Shown piece by piece: positions 49,471 to 61,197 of a DNA stretch of 64,000 bases. A program made the position numbers and the translations under genes. A model generated the notes under the pieces. It worked only from the letters and a program-made list of their open reading frames with translations, did not search any database and was not told the DNA's origin. Position 1 is the first letter of the stretch, and each line of letters begins with the position of its first letter. The stretch is from Macquaria australasica (Eukaryota > Chordata > Actinopteri > Centrarchiformes > Percichthyidae): assembly GCA_005408345.1 (NCBI GenBank), contig SEMN01000532.1, forward strand, positions 186,001-250,000, read 5' to 3'.

Positions 49471-49858
49471 CTGTAGCCCGCTCCTCATCTCTGCAGCCCG
49501 CTCCTCATCTCTGTAGCCCGCTCCTCATCTCTGCAGCCCGCTCCTCATCTCTGTAGCCCGCTCCTCATCTCTGCAGCCCGCTCCTCATCTCTGTAGCCCG
49601 CTCATCTCTGTAGCCCGCTCCTCATCTCTGTAGCCCGCTCATCTCTGTAGCCCGCTCCTCATCTCTGCAGCCCGCTCCTCATCTCTGTAGCCCCCTCATC
49701 TCTGTAGCCCGCTCCTCATCTCTGTAGCCCGCTCCTCATCTCTGCAGCCCGCTCCTCATCTCTGCAGCCCGCTCCTCATCTCTGCAGCCCGCTCCTCATC
49801 TCTGCAGCCCGCTTATCTCTGTAGCCCGCTCCTCATCTCTGTAGCCCGCTCCTCATCT
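49471..49858 (+). repeat. slc4a3: Minisatellite, 20 units of 20 bp (four of 17 bp)
   Basis: Head-to-tail copies of CTGYAGCCCGCTCCTCATCT. Sixteen units are 20 bp. Units 7, 9, 12 and 18 are 17 bp, each having lost 3 nt in the 'ctcctc' part. The variable base (T or C) alternates T,C,T,C,T,C in the first six units and is then irregular. There are no spacers. It lies in intron 6, 1.6 kb after exon C1. Confidence 0.97.
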
Positions 49859-50482
49859 CTGCTTGAGGCTAGCAGCTCGAGGCTACATTAGCTGCTACTA
49901 GCATAACACACCTGAATCTCCGACCACTGCTCCATATTCAGCAGGGGTTAAAATGGCATTGAATGACCAAAGTAAATAACAGTTTCCATGAATTAAACAT
50001 AATGTCTATATCGGGCCAAGAAATTTAACAGACTGAAAGGCTGAAAACACTCACAAGACCACAAAGTGGTGACCAAGCTTTGAATCAGAATTACTTCTTA
50101 GTACACACTGACTTCTTATGCACATTGACAGAGCAACCTATCTGTAGCTTCCAAGAGCCTTAGTGACATTTATGAGTAAGATTGTGACCACTGTTCTGTA
50201 TTGTAAATTTCATATTTAGCAATTATGCTTTCTACCAAGATTTCTAATTCAGCTAGGCTTCTAATATAGAAACATTCCTTTTAAGCACTACCCCTTGAGT
50301 TCAAAGGTTCGTGACATAATGTCTAAACTGGGTGTCTCAGACTCATTTTTATAAAGCCAGATCCCATCTCATCTTGTACACCCGCCCAGTCCTTTTTAAC
50401 AGTAAAACTTACTCAGTGCGGTTAGGCTCTTGCAGATTGAGGTAACAGAAGTAAAAGGAAATGTCACTGTAGGTTAAAAAAA

Positions 50483-50972
50483 ATGGTTGGATCCTTTTTG
50501 TTTTGGACTAAAATGAAGCTAGATATTTTAGATGATTTGGTTACAAATATTGTGCAAATTGTACAACAACTGGATTTTACTCAGGCCAAGAGCACAGAGA
50601 AACAGAAAATCAGATATGCGAACAGCATGGCACCTGGCAAGCAAATAAATTGCCTTATGATTTTTGATATTGAAGGGATTTGTTTTGGTCATTCTTGGGA
50701 TTTATTTAATCTCTAAAATGCAAATAGATCAGTATAATCAAAATGAGATGGTTGGTTACACAGGGATAGTTGAGCTGAGTTGTTTGCCTCACAATAAATA
50801 TAATCTAGAACATGTGTGTCTTGACCCAAGTGAACAATCAAGACTAGATCATGAGGCTGCTCATGTTGCCCATGTAAAGTCCCATCACAGAGAAAAGCCA
50901 AAGGTCTATGAATGTGCCACAAGACAGTCAGAAATGTCTAATTTTAAAGAACATCTTGGCATTGCCTTTTAA
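50483..50972 (+). other. Unrecognised pair of overlapping frames in intron 6
   Basis: Two frames (50483-50716, 77 codons; 50664-50972, 102 codons, opening with an ATG) overlap with a one-base shift. The second contains HVAHVKSHHREKPKVYEC and then SNFKEHLG, which resembles a decayed C2H2 zinc-finger linker (H-EKP-YEC) with missing Cys/His. Base composition differs little from the flanks. It could be the trace of an old inserted coding sequence, a transcribed non-coding region, or chance. I cannot name it. Confidence 0.2.
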
Positions 50973-52647
50973 AGGCTGTATCTATGATAGCTCCCTAAAG
51001 TAACTCCAATAGTATATATAATGTATTTACATTTATTTAGGTGTGGATTTTGGAAGTGCATGTTAGGCAAGGAGATTTGGAAACTGCCTAATTTATGCAT
51101 TGTAGTTTTTCACTTTTGACTGTCAGGGGTGCTTTGTGTTGGGCATTCTCAGCAAGATTAAAGGCCTCAGCCCAGGTCAGACACCAGTTTAACAGAAGGA
51201 AGAGGGCCAACTTAAGACCCTTTCACCCAGAGTTATTTGCCCTGTCCATGCCCTGCCATATGGTGAGGAAAATCAGCTCATCCATATCAGCAGGAACAGT
51301 TCATAGTAGGGCAGTCTTTAGAACTCTTCCCTTGTGAGACTCTACAAAGTGAAATACAGCCTAACTTCATTTTGATTTCCATTTCTCTCTGTTTCCCTGA
51401 GGAAGGCATGACGCAGCAGAATGGAAAACGTACTGCAGTTTATACACACACACATACTCCCCCCTCTCACCTCTACCTTGGTTACCTCCGGCTGCTCATG
51501 TAAAAGATTAAAAAAGTGTTTATTTAGTAAGAAATTATATTCAGCCATTGGCCAGCCTGACTGTGAGTTACTAAACTGCCCCCAGATCTTTACCCTGACC
51601 TTAAAAACACTAACCACATGTCAAACCTCAACCATATATAACCTTCCTGTCATTCTACTCTTAAATCTTTAGCTGTTGTGCTAGTGATTTACAGCCTAAT
51701 TATTAAAAATCAGGATCTACTCTCAAATCTTGATGCTTGGGCCTCTTTTCACTTAGATTTCAAAATAGTCCCTGTTGCATTACCAGCTTCAACAAAATAA
51801 ATAAAGCCAACAAAATGTTTATTGCAATGGATTACTTATCATGCATGTGCAAGTTAATTTTAAGATGAATATAACCTAATTGCTGCCAGGAAACACACTT
51901 TGGAATAGAGTTGACAATGTAAATACACCTGATTTGCAGTTAAAAAAATGCAAAACTACTGGTATTTTCCTTTTACCATCTCAAATGTATTTCTTAAGTT
52001 ATACCTAAATAAACCAAATACCTAAATGTTCTTCATAAAAACACATACTGGGCCTCAAAATAATAAATTAGTCACACTTTTTCCAAATTATAATCATTAA
52101 CTCAAATCATGTAAGACATCCTTTACCACTCATTTATCATTTCCCAGTTCCTTTATCCAAATTAAGTAACTTCCCACGTTTCCCACTCTTTCACATGGCA
52201 AATGATAGCCAGGTCCTCACTGTAATGAAATGACCTCCTCATTATGCTAAATTCAATAAAGTGATTTGTGGGTAAAGGAAATTGAAAATGAAATTACTGT
52301 TTTTGAACTGACAAATGTATGAGGGCAAAACCTGTAACAATTTCCGATGGTGTACATAGTTCCCACTCACCCACGGAGGCTTTACCTTCTGTTACTGGTT
52401 CTTCTGTCAGCTAGAAAATTAAACAGTCATACAAATTTGATTTCTGATTTTCCAGCATGGAGCCCATTTTCTGAGTTAGAAAGGATGTTTTATTTGCTCA
52501 CAGTCCTAAAAAGACCATTTCAGGCTACCGCTTACAGAACACACCCTTCTAGGTTGGTTTCTGAATGACTCTCCCAAAAATCTAGACACCATGACTTAGC
52601 AATGTTGACTTTTTGCATTTTGACTCAAAATACTTGTGGCTGTTCAG

Positions 52648-52793
52648 GTCACAGATTTGAGGACAACCCCGGGGTGAGACGCCACCTGGTGAAGAAGTCA
52701 TCACGATGTCTGGTGTCCCGGACCAGCAACAGTTCCATACCACTAAGCAGTCTGAAGAAGAAGAAGAGAGCAGCGGATAAGAAAATTCATGAG
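52648..52793 (+). CDS. slc4a3: slc4a3 exon 7, first exon shared by long and short forms
   Basis: Residues 297-345. It starts by completing a Ser codon (after exon 6) or an Arg codon (after exon C1). It then reads HRFEDNPGVRRHLVKKSSR, a block conserved in AE2 and AE3 with the AE3-specific 'EDNPG'. A Ser-rich linker and a basic run, LKKKKRAADKK, precede IHE. Acceptor gttcag, donor gtgtgc, phase 0. It ends just before the band-3 cytoplasmic domain. It lies 4.8 kb downstream of C1 and 132 nt upstream of a family B repeat. Confidence 0.96.
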
Positions 52794-52924
52794 GTGTGCA
52801 GCACACTTTTTTCCCTTCAGCTACATTAATCTACATATTGACCATTGGATGAATACTTCAGTATACAGGCAACATAAAAACATAAAGTTTCCTTTGTTAC
52901 AATTGTAAATCTCATCATCTTTAA

Positions 52925-53470
52925 AGCAGTATTGATTTTTTGGCCACATGGGGGCAAAGGAACTACCTACAAACACAACACTGACATCTTTTTTACCTTA
53001 TTAAGTCTTGGTGAATGTGTTAGCGTACAACATTAGCCTTCATTTGGAGTTGAGTTTCTGTCCACCCAACAAATGCAAGTCCAATATTCACTCTCCTTGT
53101 AGCTCTGGTTTGGTCTTCACCAACTCCTGAGGGGAAATATTCGGCTCTTTAGCTGCTCCACTACACTCACTAGCTAGGAGCTGACTTTGTTAGCTATTTA
53201 GTGCTATGCAGGTACCGTATGGTGGGTTTATCAATGGTTTTTGTGCTGAAAACAGCTGCCTGCTGCTGCTAGAAACAAGACTGATGAGAGCAGTGAGAGT
53301 GAACCAAAATGTAAAACCAAAACAATGAGCTGAAAGAGGCTAAAACACTCTGTAGAGCTGAGGGGAGCTGCAGAGTTGGGTGATAATTATTTGTGTGTTT
53401 ATCACTATAAGTCACCACCCTTACATTACACAGTCATTTGACTTATTGTTAATATAGAAATATTGATTTA
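52925..53470 (-). repeat. slc4a3: Dispersed repeat family B, copy 6, slc4a3 intron 7
   Basis: Starts 'ggccacatgggggcaaagg', has 'ctacaaacacaacactgac' and 'aaacagctgcctgctgctgc', and ends 'aatattgattta'. It begins 132 nt after the exon 7 donor. Confidence 0.65.
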
Positions 53471-53514
53471 TTGATAAGTATGAATCCATAAATTAAGTCT
53501 TCTTAAATCCAAGG

Positions 53515-53715
53515 CTCCTGCAGTGCAGTCTTACCTTAAGCGCGTACCATCAAGGCTGAGTCCTTACCGCAGTGGTCCGGGTTCGACTCCGACCCAGGCC
53601 CTTTGCTGCATATCATCCCCTCTCTCTCTCCCACCTTTCCTGTCTTTCCTCAGCAGTCACTAAATAATAATAAAAAGGCTAAAATGCCAAAAAGAATGCA
53701 AACAAAAAAAACAAA
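53515..53715 (+). repeat. slc4a3: tRNA-derived SINE
   Basis: Contains GGTTCGACTCC (53580-53590), a match to the RNA polymerase III B box. This is followed by 'ctttgctgcatatcatcccc', a CT-rich body ending 'tttcctgtctttcctcagc', and an A-rich tail near 53690-53715 ('aaaatgccaaaaag'). This is the layout of common fish tRNA-SINEs. It directly follows family B copy 6. Confidence 0.75.
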
Positions 53716-54096
53716 ACATTGACCTGATGAAACTTAAATACAAAAGTGCTCCTTATATTTCACCTCAGTTTGACAGCAAAAAATGTCACAAAAACACAAA
53801 TCATAATGAGTATTATTTTGTGTTGCTCTGAGAACACTTTGCTAAAAATTTATTCCACATTGAAATGTGACAAAATGTCTTTCCAAACTATTTGCTTATC
53901 CTCTTAGTCCAAACCGCTCTTAGCTGGATCCAAACCACGTAGTTTAGTTGGTCCCCATAAACATGTGTGTCGACTGTGTCATTGGATTAGCTGTCTTTGA
54001 ATTCATTTAAAGTAATCTTTGACAAATACCTATGAAATCTTAAGCCATGTCTTTTGTTTTGTTTTTGGTTATATGTCTACTTTACTTGGTCTTCAG

Positions 54097-54277
54097 TTGT
54101 TTGTGGAGCTGAATGAGCTGATTGTGGAGAAGGACCATGAAATGCGTTGGAAGGAGCGGGCCCGCTGGATCAAGTTTGAAGAGGATGTGGAGGAGGAGAC
54201 AGACCGCTGGGGCAAACCTCATGTGGCCTCACTCTCCTTCCGCAGCTTGCTGGAGCTTCGCCGCACCATCACACACG
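54097..54277 (+). CDS. slc4a3: slc4a3 exon 8, start of band-3 cytoplasmic domain
   Basis: Residues 346-405 plus one base. The sequence reads LFVELNELIVEKDHEMRWKERARWIKFEEDVEEETDRWGKPHVASLSFRSLLELR in consecutive parts; its central blocks ARWIKFEEDVEEET, RWGKPHVASLSF and RSLLELRR are near-invariant across AE1-3. This is the beginning of the Band_3_cyto fold, which forms the cytoplasmic dimer in this family. Acceptor tcttcag, donor gtaaat, phase 1. The intron after it is only 276 nt. The frame stays open into the intron for about 55 codons, but conservation stops at the donor. Confidence 0.97.
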
Positions 54278-54553
54278 GTAAATGGCTCGTGCATGCATAC
54301 AGCAAAGCAGATGCTCACAGCGCCAGTCTTGTGATTTACCTATTTCCATGTGCAGCTGAAATAAAATCCACACGGATAAACATGGCATACAAAAAAGAAG
54401 CAAAACTCATCTTTGCTGAGCAACAGTCCAATGTTTTTGGCTAAATGTCTCAAATAACATTTTCTCCCTTTCAACATTTACATGTAGATACTTTTTAAAC
54501 AATCTGGCATTATTATATCTAGCTCCTTATCTTCCTGTACCTTCCTTCCCTAG

Positions 54554-54689
54554 GTGCCATCCTTCTGGACCTCGAGCAGAACTCTCTGCCCGGCATCGCC
54601 CACCTGGTGGTGGAGACGATGATCATCTCTGATCAGATCCGAGCTGAGGACAGACCCAGTGTCCTACGGGCTCTGCTTCTCAAACACAG
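54554..54689 (+). CDS. slc4a3: slc4a3 exon 9, band-3 cytoplasmic domain
   Basis: Residues 406-450 plus two bases. It reads GAILLDLEQNSLPGIAH, LVVETMIISDQIRAEDRP and SVLRALLLKHS in order, matching AE3 closely (AE2 has QQTLPGVAHQVVEQMV). Acceptor ccctag, donor gtcagt, phase 2. This part of the domain provides helices of the conserved core. It is followed by a 5.4-kb intron that carries two family A repeat copies. Confidence 0.97.
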
Positions 54690-57424
54690 GTCAGTCCCCA
54701 GGCTATAACTCACTTTAAAATTTAAAAGACATCTAATTTAGTGTACCTCATACACAGTCTCGTACAGTCAGTTATCTAGTGTGGCACCCCAGGAGAGGGT
54801 AGGAGGTTTAAAGGCCTCATCTGTAATATATTTGGCTTATACTCAGCTTCACTAAATCTAATATTAACAATTCTGATAACCAGTCTCGTGCAGCTGGATA
54901 TAGAGCAGACTATTTGGGAAGTACTGCAGGAGTATAAAAAACATAAATACAAAATCTTGGAGAAAACCGATGAAGGTGTATGTGCAGGATTCAGGTTCTT
55001 CAGGGCTCCACTAATGTAATATGAGTATGTTAAAGAGGCTACACTGATCCAATCACTGTCTGTAAAAGAGTTTCAGCACAATTCATATGTAACATTACAT
55101 TTTACTTATCACTAATACTGGCAACTAGCTCTGTGCTATTTGCTAAAATATCCTGTTTATAGACATAATATAGGCATTTATTATACTTCTAATAAAATAA
55201 ATGATCATGGAAAGTATTGCAACTGGTTTGTAAACTCATTACTCTGTGCTCTTAAAGCTGGAAATATTCTATGTTTTTCTCATTGTCAACAAATCCCATT
55301 AAAGGCCAAAACTGAAAAATGAATGTGTCCTACTAACAAGTATTGTCTGTGTATTCAAAGCCTGATATATCTTCTTCCTCTGTGCCATAGAGCTCCATTG
55401 TTGTCCAAAAGTTATTAAAAACACATAAGTGAGCCACACTGTTGCACTGGGTTGGTTACATGTGCCTTCATTACCATAAACACACAGTTTATTTTAACTC
55501 AATCCCACATACACTGCTGCTGGAAATACTCATTAGAGCACCAATTATGTATTAATCTGCTGCTGAAAATAGTCCTCAAGAAATGCTCTATTTACACCTG
55601 TTTGAGTTAAGTTTGCTAAAAACTACAGCTTTTTGAGGAAATTATTTAGACTTTTCTTTAAATTACACTATATATTCATGACTTGTTTTTAAAGATTTAT
55701 GTTAGAATATGTTAGAATATTAATATTAAACAACACTGACAGCCGTATCTTGTAAGCCGTATCTTGACACAGTATTTTTGACTCACAGTTTACTGATGAG
55801 GACTTTCTTTTATGTGTTTTTATATGTTTGATCTGAAAGCCCGAACAATACCTCCTACTTGCAGTTTTGGTCTGCGGTGTTAGCTACCCTGGCAACAAAT
55901 CTTGATTTAATCTCAAACCATCCCAACCCCAACCAAAAACCAAAGTTAGATGACTAACACACTACTACTCCTGCTTCATGATACAGGCCCCAAAAACATT
56001 GTTATCTTAGATTTAGTTATTTCTTTATCCATGTATTAACAGACCTGTGAGTGTATGGTAGTGTGGGTGCAGCTTTGTTTACATTTTGATGATGGATTGT
56101 AGGTATGGCAGCATGAAGAATAAAACCCTAGCCCGCTTCCCCCTCCTCATTAATCATCATCCTGCAGTGGAGGTTGTTACAAAAAATCAAACTCTGAGCA
56201 GGGAATTTCCAAATTGTGACATTTAACAACGCTTGGCTCATCATCTGGTGTACTTCCCCGGGGTTGACTACGTTTCAAATGTCAAGACTGTGCTGTAGCT
56301 GCACTGGGTCTTAAAGCCTAGACTGTCAGATTAAAAGTTTGATTCTTCATTATGTGAGCCATCCTGGCCCTTTGATCTCTGCCTTGGCCTTCTCAGTCCT
56401 ATTCAGACTTTGTCAGTCTGTTTCATACACAAAAGAGTGGGTGTTTCAATCTGATGCTCAGAACTACACACCAAGAATGAAAAAGACAGTGTAAGAGGCT
56501 TTGTAAAAACATATAAACTTGTTAGCTTGAAACCAGCCTTTCTAACAATTTTGTTACTGTTCATAAATCCATGGTCATTATGCTTCTAAAATGTTTGGTT
56601 TGACATGAGACAGACTTAAAACCCAGGATTTAAGATAGATAAGGAGACTGAGGAAACTTCAAGTCATTTGGGTGTCTTCATGCCAAAGGTTTTCTGTTTC
56701 TCGCCAACAGGGTCCGTTGTTATTTTAGCCTTTTTGGTTTTTGGTGCCTGGGCTGGCTGGAAAGAACCAGCCACTGTTGGTCTCAAGTTCAATGGTGTTG
56801 TTGGAAATTATTGGGCGTGATGGTGTTAAACCAGTGGTACTGTATGTTAGTAGATCTGGAGAGTGGATGGTTATCATGGGATACCCCAACTTGCTTTCAG
56901 GTGTCAGGATCTCAATTCAAAAAGGCATTAGCGACCAGTACTTGCCCACTAGAAAACCTCAAAAACACAAATTCTCTCAGCTGGTCCCATATTTCTAAAC
57001 ACCAGAGGGGATAGTTACATCAGACCCTGCACACTGCTAAATATAAAGTCAAATAAACACAAGCATGAGCCTGTAACACATGTGACATGTCATCTCCTGG
57101 CTATCTCTAGCTCTCTAAAATGGTCCCCACTTATTGATTGGCACTCGCATTGACATGCCAGCTAAACTTATAGATTTTTAAGTTACATAACGAAAAAAAC
57201 AAGTTAACTAAATGTCAGCTGTCCAGTTGAATTACCAAAAGGAAAGATAAGCCATGCCTATTAGAAGTAGGGATGTTGTCATTGTGCTCAATCATTTTCC
57301 AGTTAATATTTTGTGTCATTTCAGGGATCACTTTAAATGCTATTTTGCACCTAATGAAAGGCAGAAGTCACTAGAAACATACCAGTTATCAAGCCTCTCC
57401 AAGTACAGTATGTGTCAGTCTTTC

Positions 57425-57700
57425 GGTCAGCTGGTCAACCATTACTGTAACTACTGGGTGGATTTTCATGACATTTTGTACAGACATTCAAGGTCCGCAG
57501 ATGAAGCCTAGATTTAAGTGCTCCCCTGACTTTTCATCTTCTAGTGCCACCATGAGGTTGACATTTTTGTTGTTTAGTGAAATGGTTCCACAGCTGTTGG
57601 ATTAATTGCCCTCAAAAATAGTAGATATATTCATGGTGCCCAGAAGACGAATACTAATGATTTTGGTGATCGCCAGTTGTCATAAAATTGTTGGTGTTCA
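57425..57700 (+). repeat. slc4a3: Dispersed repeat family A, 5' half, slc4a3 intron 9
   Basis: Recognised from 'gtggattttcatgacatttt', 'gtacagacattcaaggtcc' and 'ctagtgccaccatgagg', then a second internal copy of the same motif order. The 'gctagcatgg' end is absent. Confidence 0.65.
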
Positions 57701-59564
57701 AATTTCCATTTTTATGAGCACTTTTCAGACTTCTCGTTCATGTTGGCTCAACTTTTATCGTGTGATACAATCGAAAACGGTCCAGTTACTAAATGGACCT
57801 TGCGGTGACATTGTTTTGACAACTGCTGTTGTCAAGGTCAAGAATAAACTTTCACTCATGCCTGTTTCAGTTTTATTTTCCAAGGAACTCATGGTATCAT
57901 TATGTCTCTGTATACAGCTCTCCTAAGCTATTGGCCCAGCATTCTCTATCTGGCTCTCCCTCTCTCAATCCAGAATGGTACGGCCTGGGTTTGATCAGTA
58001 ACAGTAATCTTGCATGGACAATGCTTTGGTGTGATGACACCTCAAAAGCTTGGATTAGGCCAGTAGATTATAGCACATAATATACTATATACATAATATT
58101 ACTAATATTGTGGTGACCAAATTTGCTGTTTTACTAAAACCTAATGTGCACGGGATGGATTTTGCACACACAAAGCGACACAACAGATGCACACAAAATA
58201 AGCCGGCCAGAGGGCATTCTTAGCAGCAGGCCATCATGCGTTCATTCCATCTTTCACAGCCTTTCCACATAAATTCCCAGCATGTCACTGGCTGCGTCCA
58301 CAGGGAAAAAAACACTCTGTCATCATTAGAGTCATCGCCCGTCTGAGATATCAGATTTACTACGTGGAAAGAAACATATTGAAGTGCTGCTAAAATTTAG
58401 CTCATCGGTTACTCAGACCACTTTAAAGATCCTCTGGAAACATCTCGAGCACAATTCACTTCAGTGTCACACCTCGTTCTTTTGTTTTGGGGTGCTGTCG
58501 CATCCAATTTGGACGGCGTCTTATTGGACCATGTGGGCCTAATGAGTGAGGTGATGTCACCTTTAGACTGAGCGGTGATGTAATGAACTTGGCTGGTGTG
58601 ACACACTAAATACTTTAAGAGGGAGAGAAATGTGCTTACACTCACATGCACAAAAGTGTAGATAATAAGGCTGCACAGATTAGTCTCTGGCTGTTTTATT
58701 GATGTTCTAATGCAAATATCACATTTTGGAAAATGAATGTGTCAACTCAGATATTTTCGTAAGAGCTTTCCAATTAGCTTGAATTGAGAAGTGGTTTAAG
58801 ATCTGGAAGGATTTTGCTGATGACCTTACCTCATGCAGCTGCAATGCAGCTCATAAATTTAGAAAAGCTCTTCATGTCGAATGAACAGAAGGTAGATTAG
58901 GTGAACAAGAATCACAGCTGTGCTGGTTATTTCTACAATCCAAATGATCCTGCAGCCGTCTTTCTTACATGTGAAAACTGAACTATTATCATCATATTAT
59001 AATCATAATTTAATTCATCCTCAGGCTGGAGAGATAACAAGTAGATTTACATTCCTGTTGAGGTTTCTGACACCTGGGAGAAATATATAGGGCAATTAAA
59101 GGTAAAAATTCCTTCTTGAGCTTGGGAGCAGTGGCTTGACAAAATAATCTGTATTACTAGCATGACAACTCCATTTGTTGATAAAGGCAGTGAGATGCTG
59201 TTAAAAGCTTTTTTATAAAGCTAATAACTGGACCTTGTGTTAGGAAGCGTTTGTCAAACATACTGAATTGAGCATGTATTGATATATCTATGAAGGGAAA
59301 TAGACTACAATGTTGTGTTGCTGCCCCTGGTCAATCTGTTGCGGAGGCACCTGTTAGGCCTTCCACCATGCTGCTAGCAGAGTTTGTCTTTTGCATTGAA
59401 TGACTGAAGATAAAGTAAAGTTTGCAAGGCTGACTTTGAATCATTTCAACAATGTCTGCCAGATGTAGTGGAAATGAAACTTGGAATTTTAGGCCTTATT
59501 AGAACATAATAGGGAGCGATTCTTCCGGTACTAACTGCTTTTTAGCCATAGCAGTGTTGCTTTA

Positions 59565-60095
59565 TGGGTAATGTTAGTCAGTTAGTCCACTACCTTTACA
59601 TGGTTGGGACAAAATCTGATGGAGATATTCATGGTTCCAAGATATGGTATCCTAATGACTCCTCCTGACTTTTCATCTAGCGCCACCAGGGGGCTAACAT
59701 TTTGGTTCAGAGTTAAATGTTAGATGGAATAACATGAAAATGGAATTGTAATAACTTTGGTTACTCTGACATTTCATCTAGTGCCATCATGAGGCTAACA
59801 TTTTAATTTGTGCTTATCCTACTTTGGTTCATGAGCTGTAAAACTAATGATATTCCCATCAGTCTAGCTGTACTTTGTGCTTAATGCTAATTAGCAAATG
59901 TTACTGTAGCATGCTAACTCACTAAAACTAAGATGGTGACCCTGGTCAACACTACCTGCTAAACGTGCTAAACTCAGCGTGTTAACATTGTCACTATGAG
60001 CATATCAGCATGCTGATGTTAGCATTTAGCTCAGAGCACAGCTGTGTCTACATACAGCCTCACAAAGTTGCTAGCATGGCTGTAGCCTTTAACTC
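59565..60095 (+). repeat. slc4a3: Dispersed repeat family A, copy abutting exon 10 acceptor
   Basis: Runs from 'atgttagtcagttagtcc' to 'gctagcatggctgtagcc'. The exon 10 acceptor AG ends at 60118, so the repeat edge falls within the usual branch-point window of intron 9. Confidence 0.75.
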
Positions 60096-60118
60096 ATCTA
60101 TTTCTTTCTTTCCCACAG

Positions 60119-60302
60119 CCATCCAAGTGATCTGAAACATCGTTTTCACCGCCACCACTCGTCCAGCAGTCTTCATGGCAGCTTCAATCACAACCACGTC
60201 CAGGACACCAGTCTGCCACTGGTGGCTGAAGACAACGACGAGCTCCAGGATAGCAAAGGGCCAGTGTACGACCCAAAACAAGACGTGTTTGTCAGCCTGT
60301 TT
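60119..60302 (+). CDS. slc4a3: slc4a3 exon 10, His/Ser-rich loop
   Basis: Residues 451-512. After SHPSDLKHRF comes HRHHSSSSLHGSFNHNH, then a polar stretch, and the exon ends VYDPKQDVFVSLF. In AE2 and AE3 the matching region is a variable, Ser/His-rich loop inside the cytoplasmic domain, so low conservation is expected. Acceptor tttcccacag, donor gtgagt, phase 0. The final residues (DVFVSLF) do not resemble the mammalian proteins. An earlier donor is possible, but this one keeps phase with exon 11. A family A repeat ends about 25 nt before the acceptor. Confidence 0.88.
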
Positions 60303-61091
60303 GTGAGTATCCTTGTTCTTCCTTATTTGCCATTTGTTTGTTCTTAACTCTACAGCAATCCTGATTCTTCACACTTCCTTTACTCTTTGTGTCTCTTTGT
60401 GAGATATGAGATCTGAGTGATGACAGACTGTGACATAGTTGAAGCAGTGCAGGCAGACAGCACAGTAAATGTGATTTACCGAAGCCAAAGTAAGTGATTA
60501 GTTTTGACAAGAATCCACAAGGATAATTGAACTCAGCTATCTAAATGGACAGAGATAAAAGAGACGTTGAGCTGTCTTGTTTTAGTTTATTGTTTGCATT
60601 AAGTTCAATCAGCAGTTAGCATAGATTTAAACATGATTACACTAAATTCCTGATGTGAGGCCTGCGGCTCTCGTATTGTTCTTTGAAACACCCCTCCATG
60701 AGGTCAGAAGTCGTGTAGGTAGTTCTTGAAGTTGGAGAAAGCGAGCCTCCCTGAGCCACATGTGTTGAATTATGTTCTTAGTCAGCTTACAGGTGCTTCT
60801 AGTTAAAGCTTCTTGATGTATTAACTGTGAAAACTTAATGGTCCCCATGGCTTAAAATGTTGGCAAATTTAAAACAGCGTATTAAAAGAATTCTGCTCAA
60901 ACATGAAGAACCAGTCATCCAGTTGTGCGGTTTAAAATGAATTGCACAGGGGCATTAGAATATTATTGCTAATACATACATTGTTATTCCAACAATCATT
61001 TCACATTATTGGTCCCATGCTCTGTTATGTTGTAACATCACGTTGGTCGAAAGAACAATGTGGATAATCTTTGTTCCGTTCTTCCTCCAAG

Positions 61092-61197
61092 AAATCTCTC
61101 CACCCTCTGCCTCCTGAGAGCCATCCCGCTGCAGCCAGATCGATGAAACTCCTCGCCAAGATTCCCAAAGATGCCGAAGCTGTCATTGTTTTAGTTG
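61092..61197 (+). CDS. slc4a3: slc4a3 exon 11
   Basis: Residues 513-547 plus one base. After a Pro/His-rich start (KSLHPLPPESHPAARS) it reads MKLLAKIPKDAEAVIVLVG, which aligns with 'LKLLEKIPEDAEATVVLVG' of AE3. The Ala replacing Glu in 'LLAKIP' is a small departure from the usual 'LLEKIP'. The acceptor is ctccaag, weak in having a short pyrimidine tract; the donor is gtaagc, phase 1. The exon returns to the folded core of the cytoplasmic domain. Confidence 0.93.

Larger units (their letters stand above)
54690..60118 (+). other. slc4a3: slc4a3 intron 9
   Basis: 5,429 nt, GT-AG, phase 2. Two family A copies lie in its right half (57425 and 59565). The rest is AT-rich with no recognisable frame. 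Confidence 0.8.

Noticed and set aside
49471..49858. CRISPR-like regular repeats
   Set aside because: The 20-bp units are directly adjacent with no unique spacers, in a vertebrate intron. It is a minisatellite.
53515..53605. tRNA gene
   Set aside because: A good B box is present, but no closed cloverleaf can be drawn and the body continues into a CT-rich, A-tailed SINE.
54278..54444. Continuation of exon 8 as a 3' extension
   Set aside because: The frame stays open to 54444, but similarity to AE proteins stops exactly at the gtaaat donor, and exon 9 continues the domain in phase.
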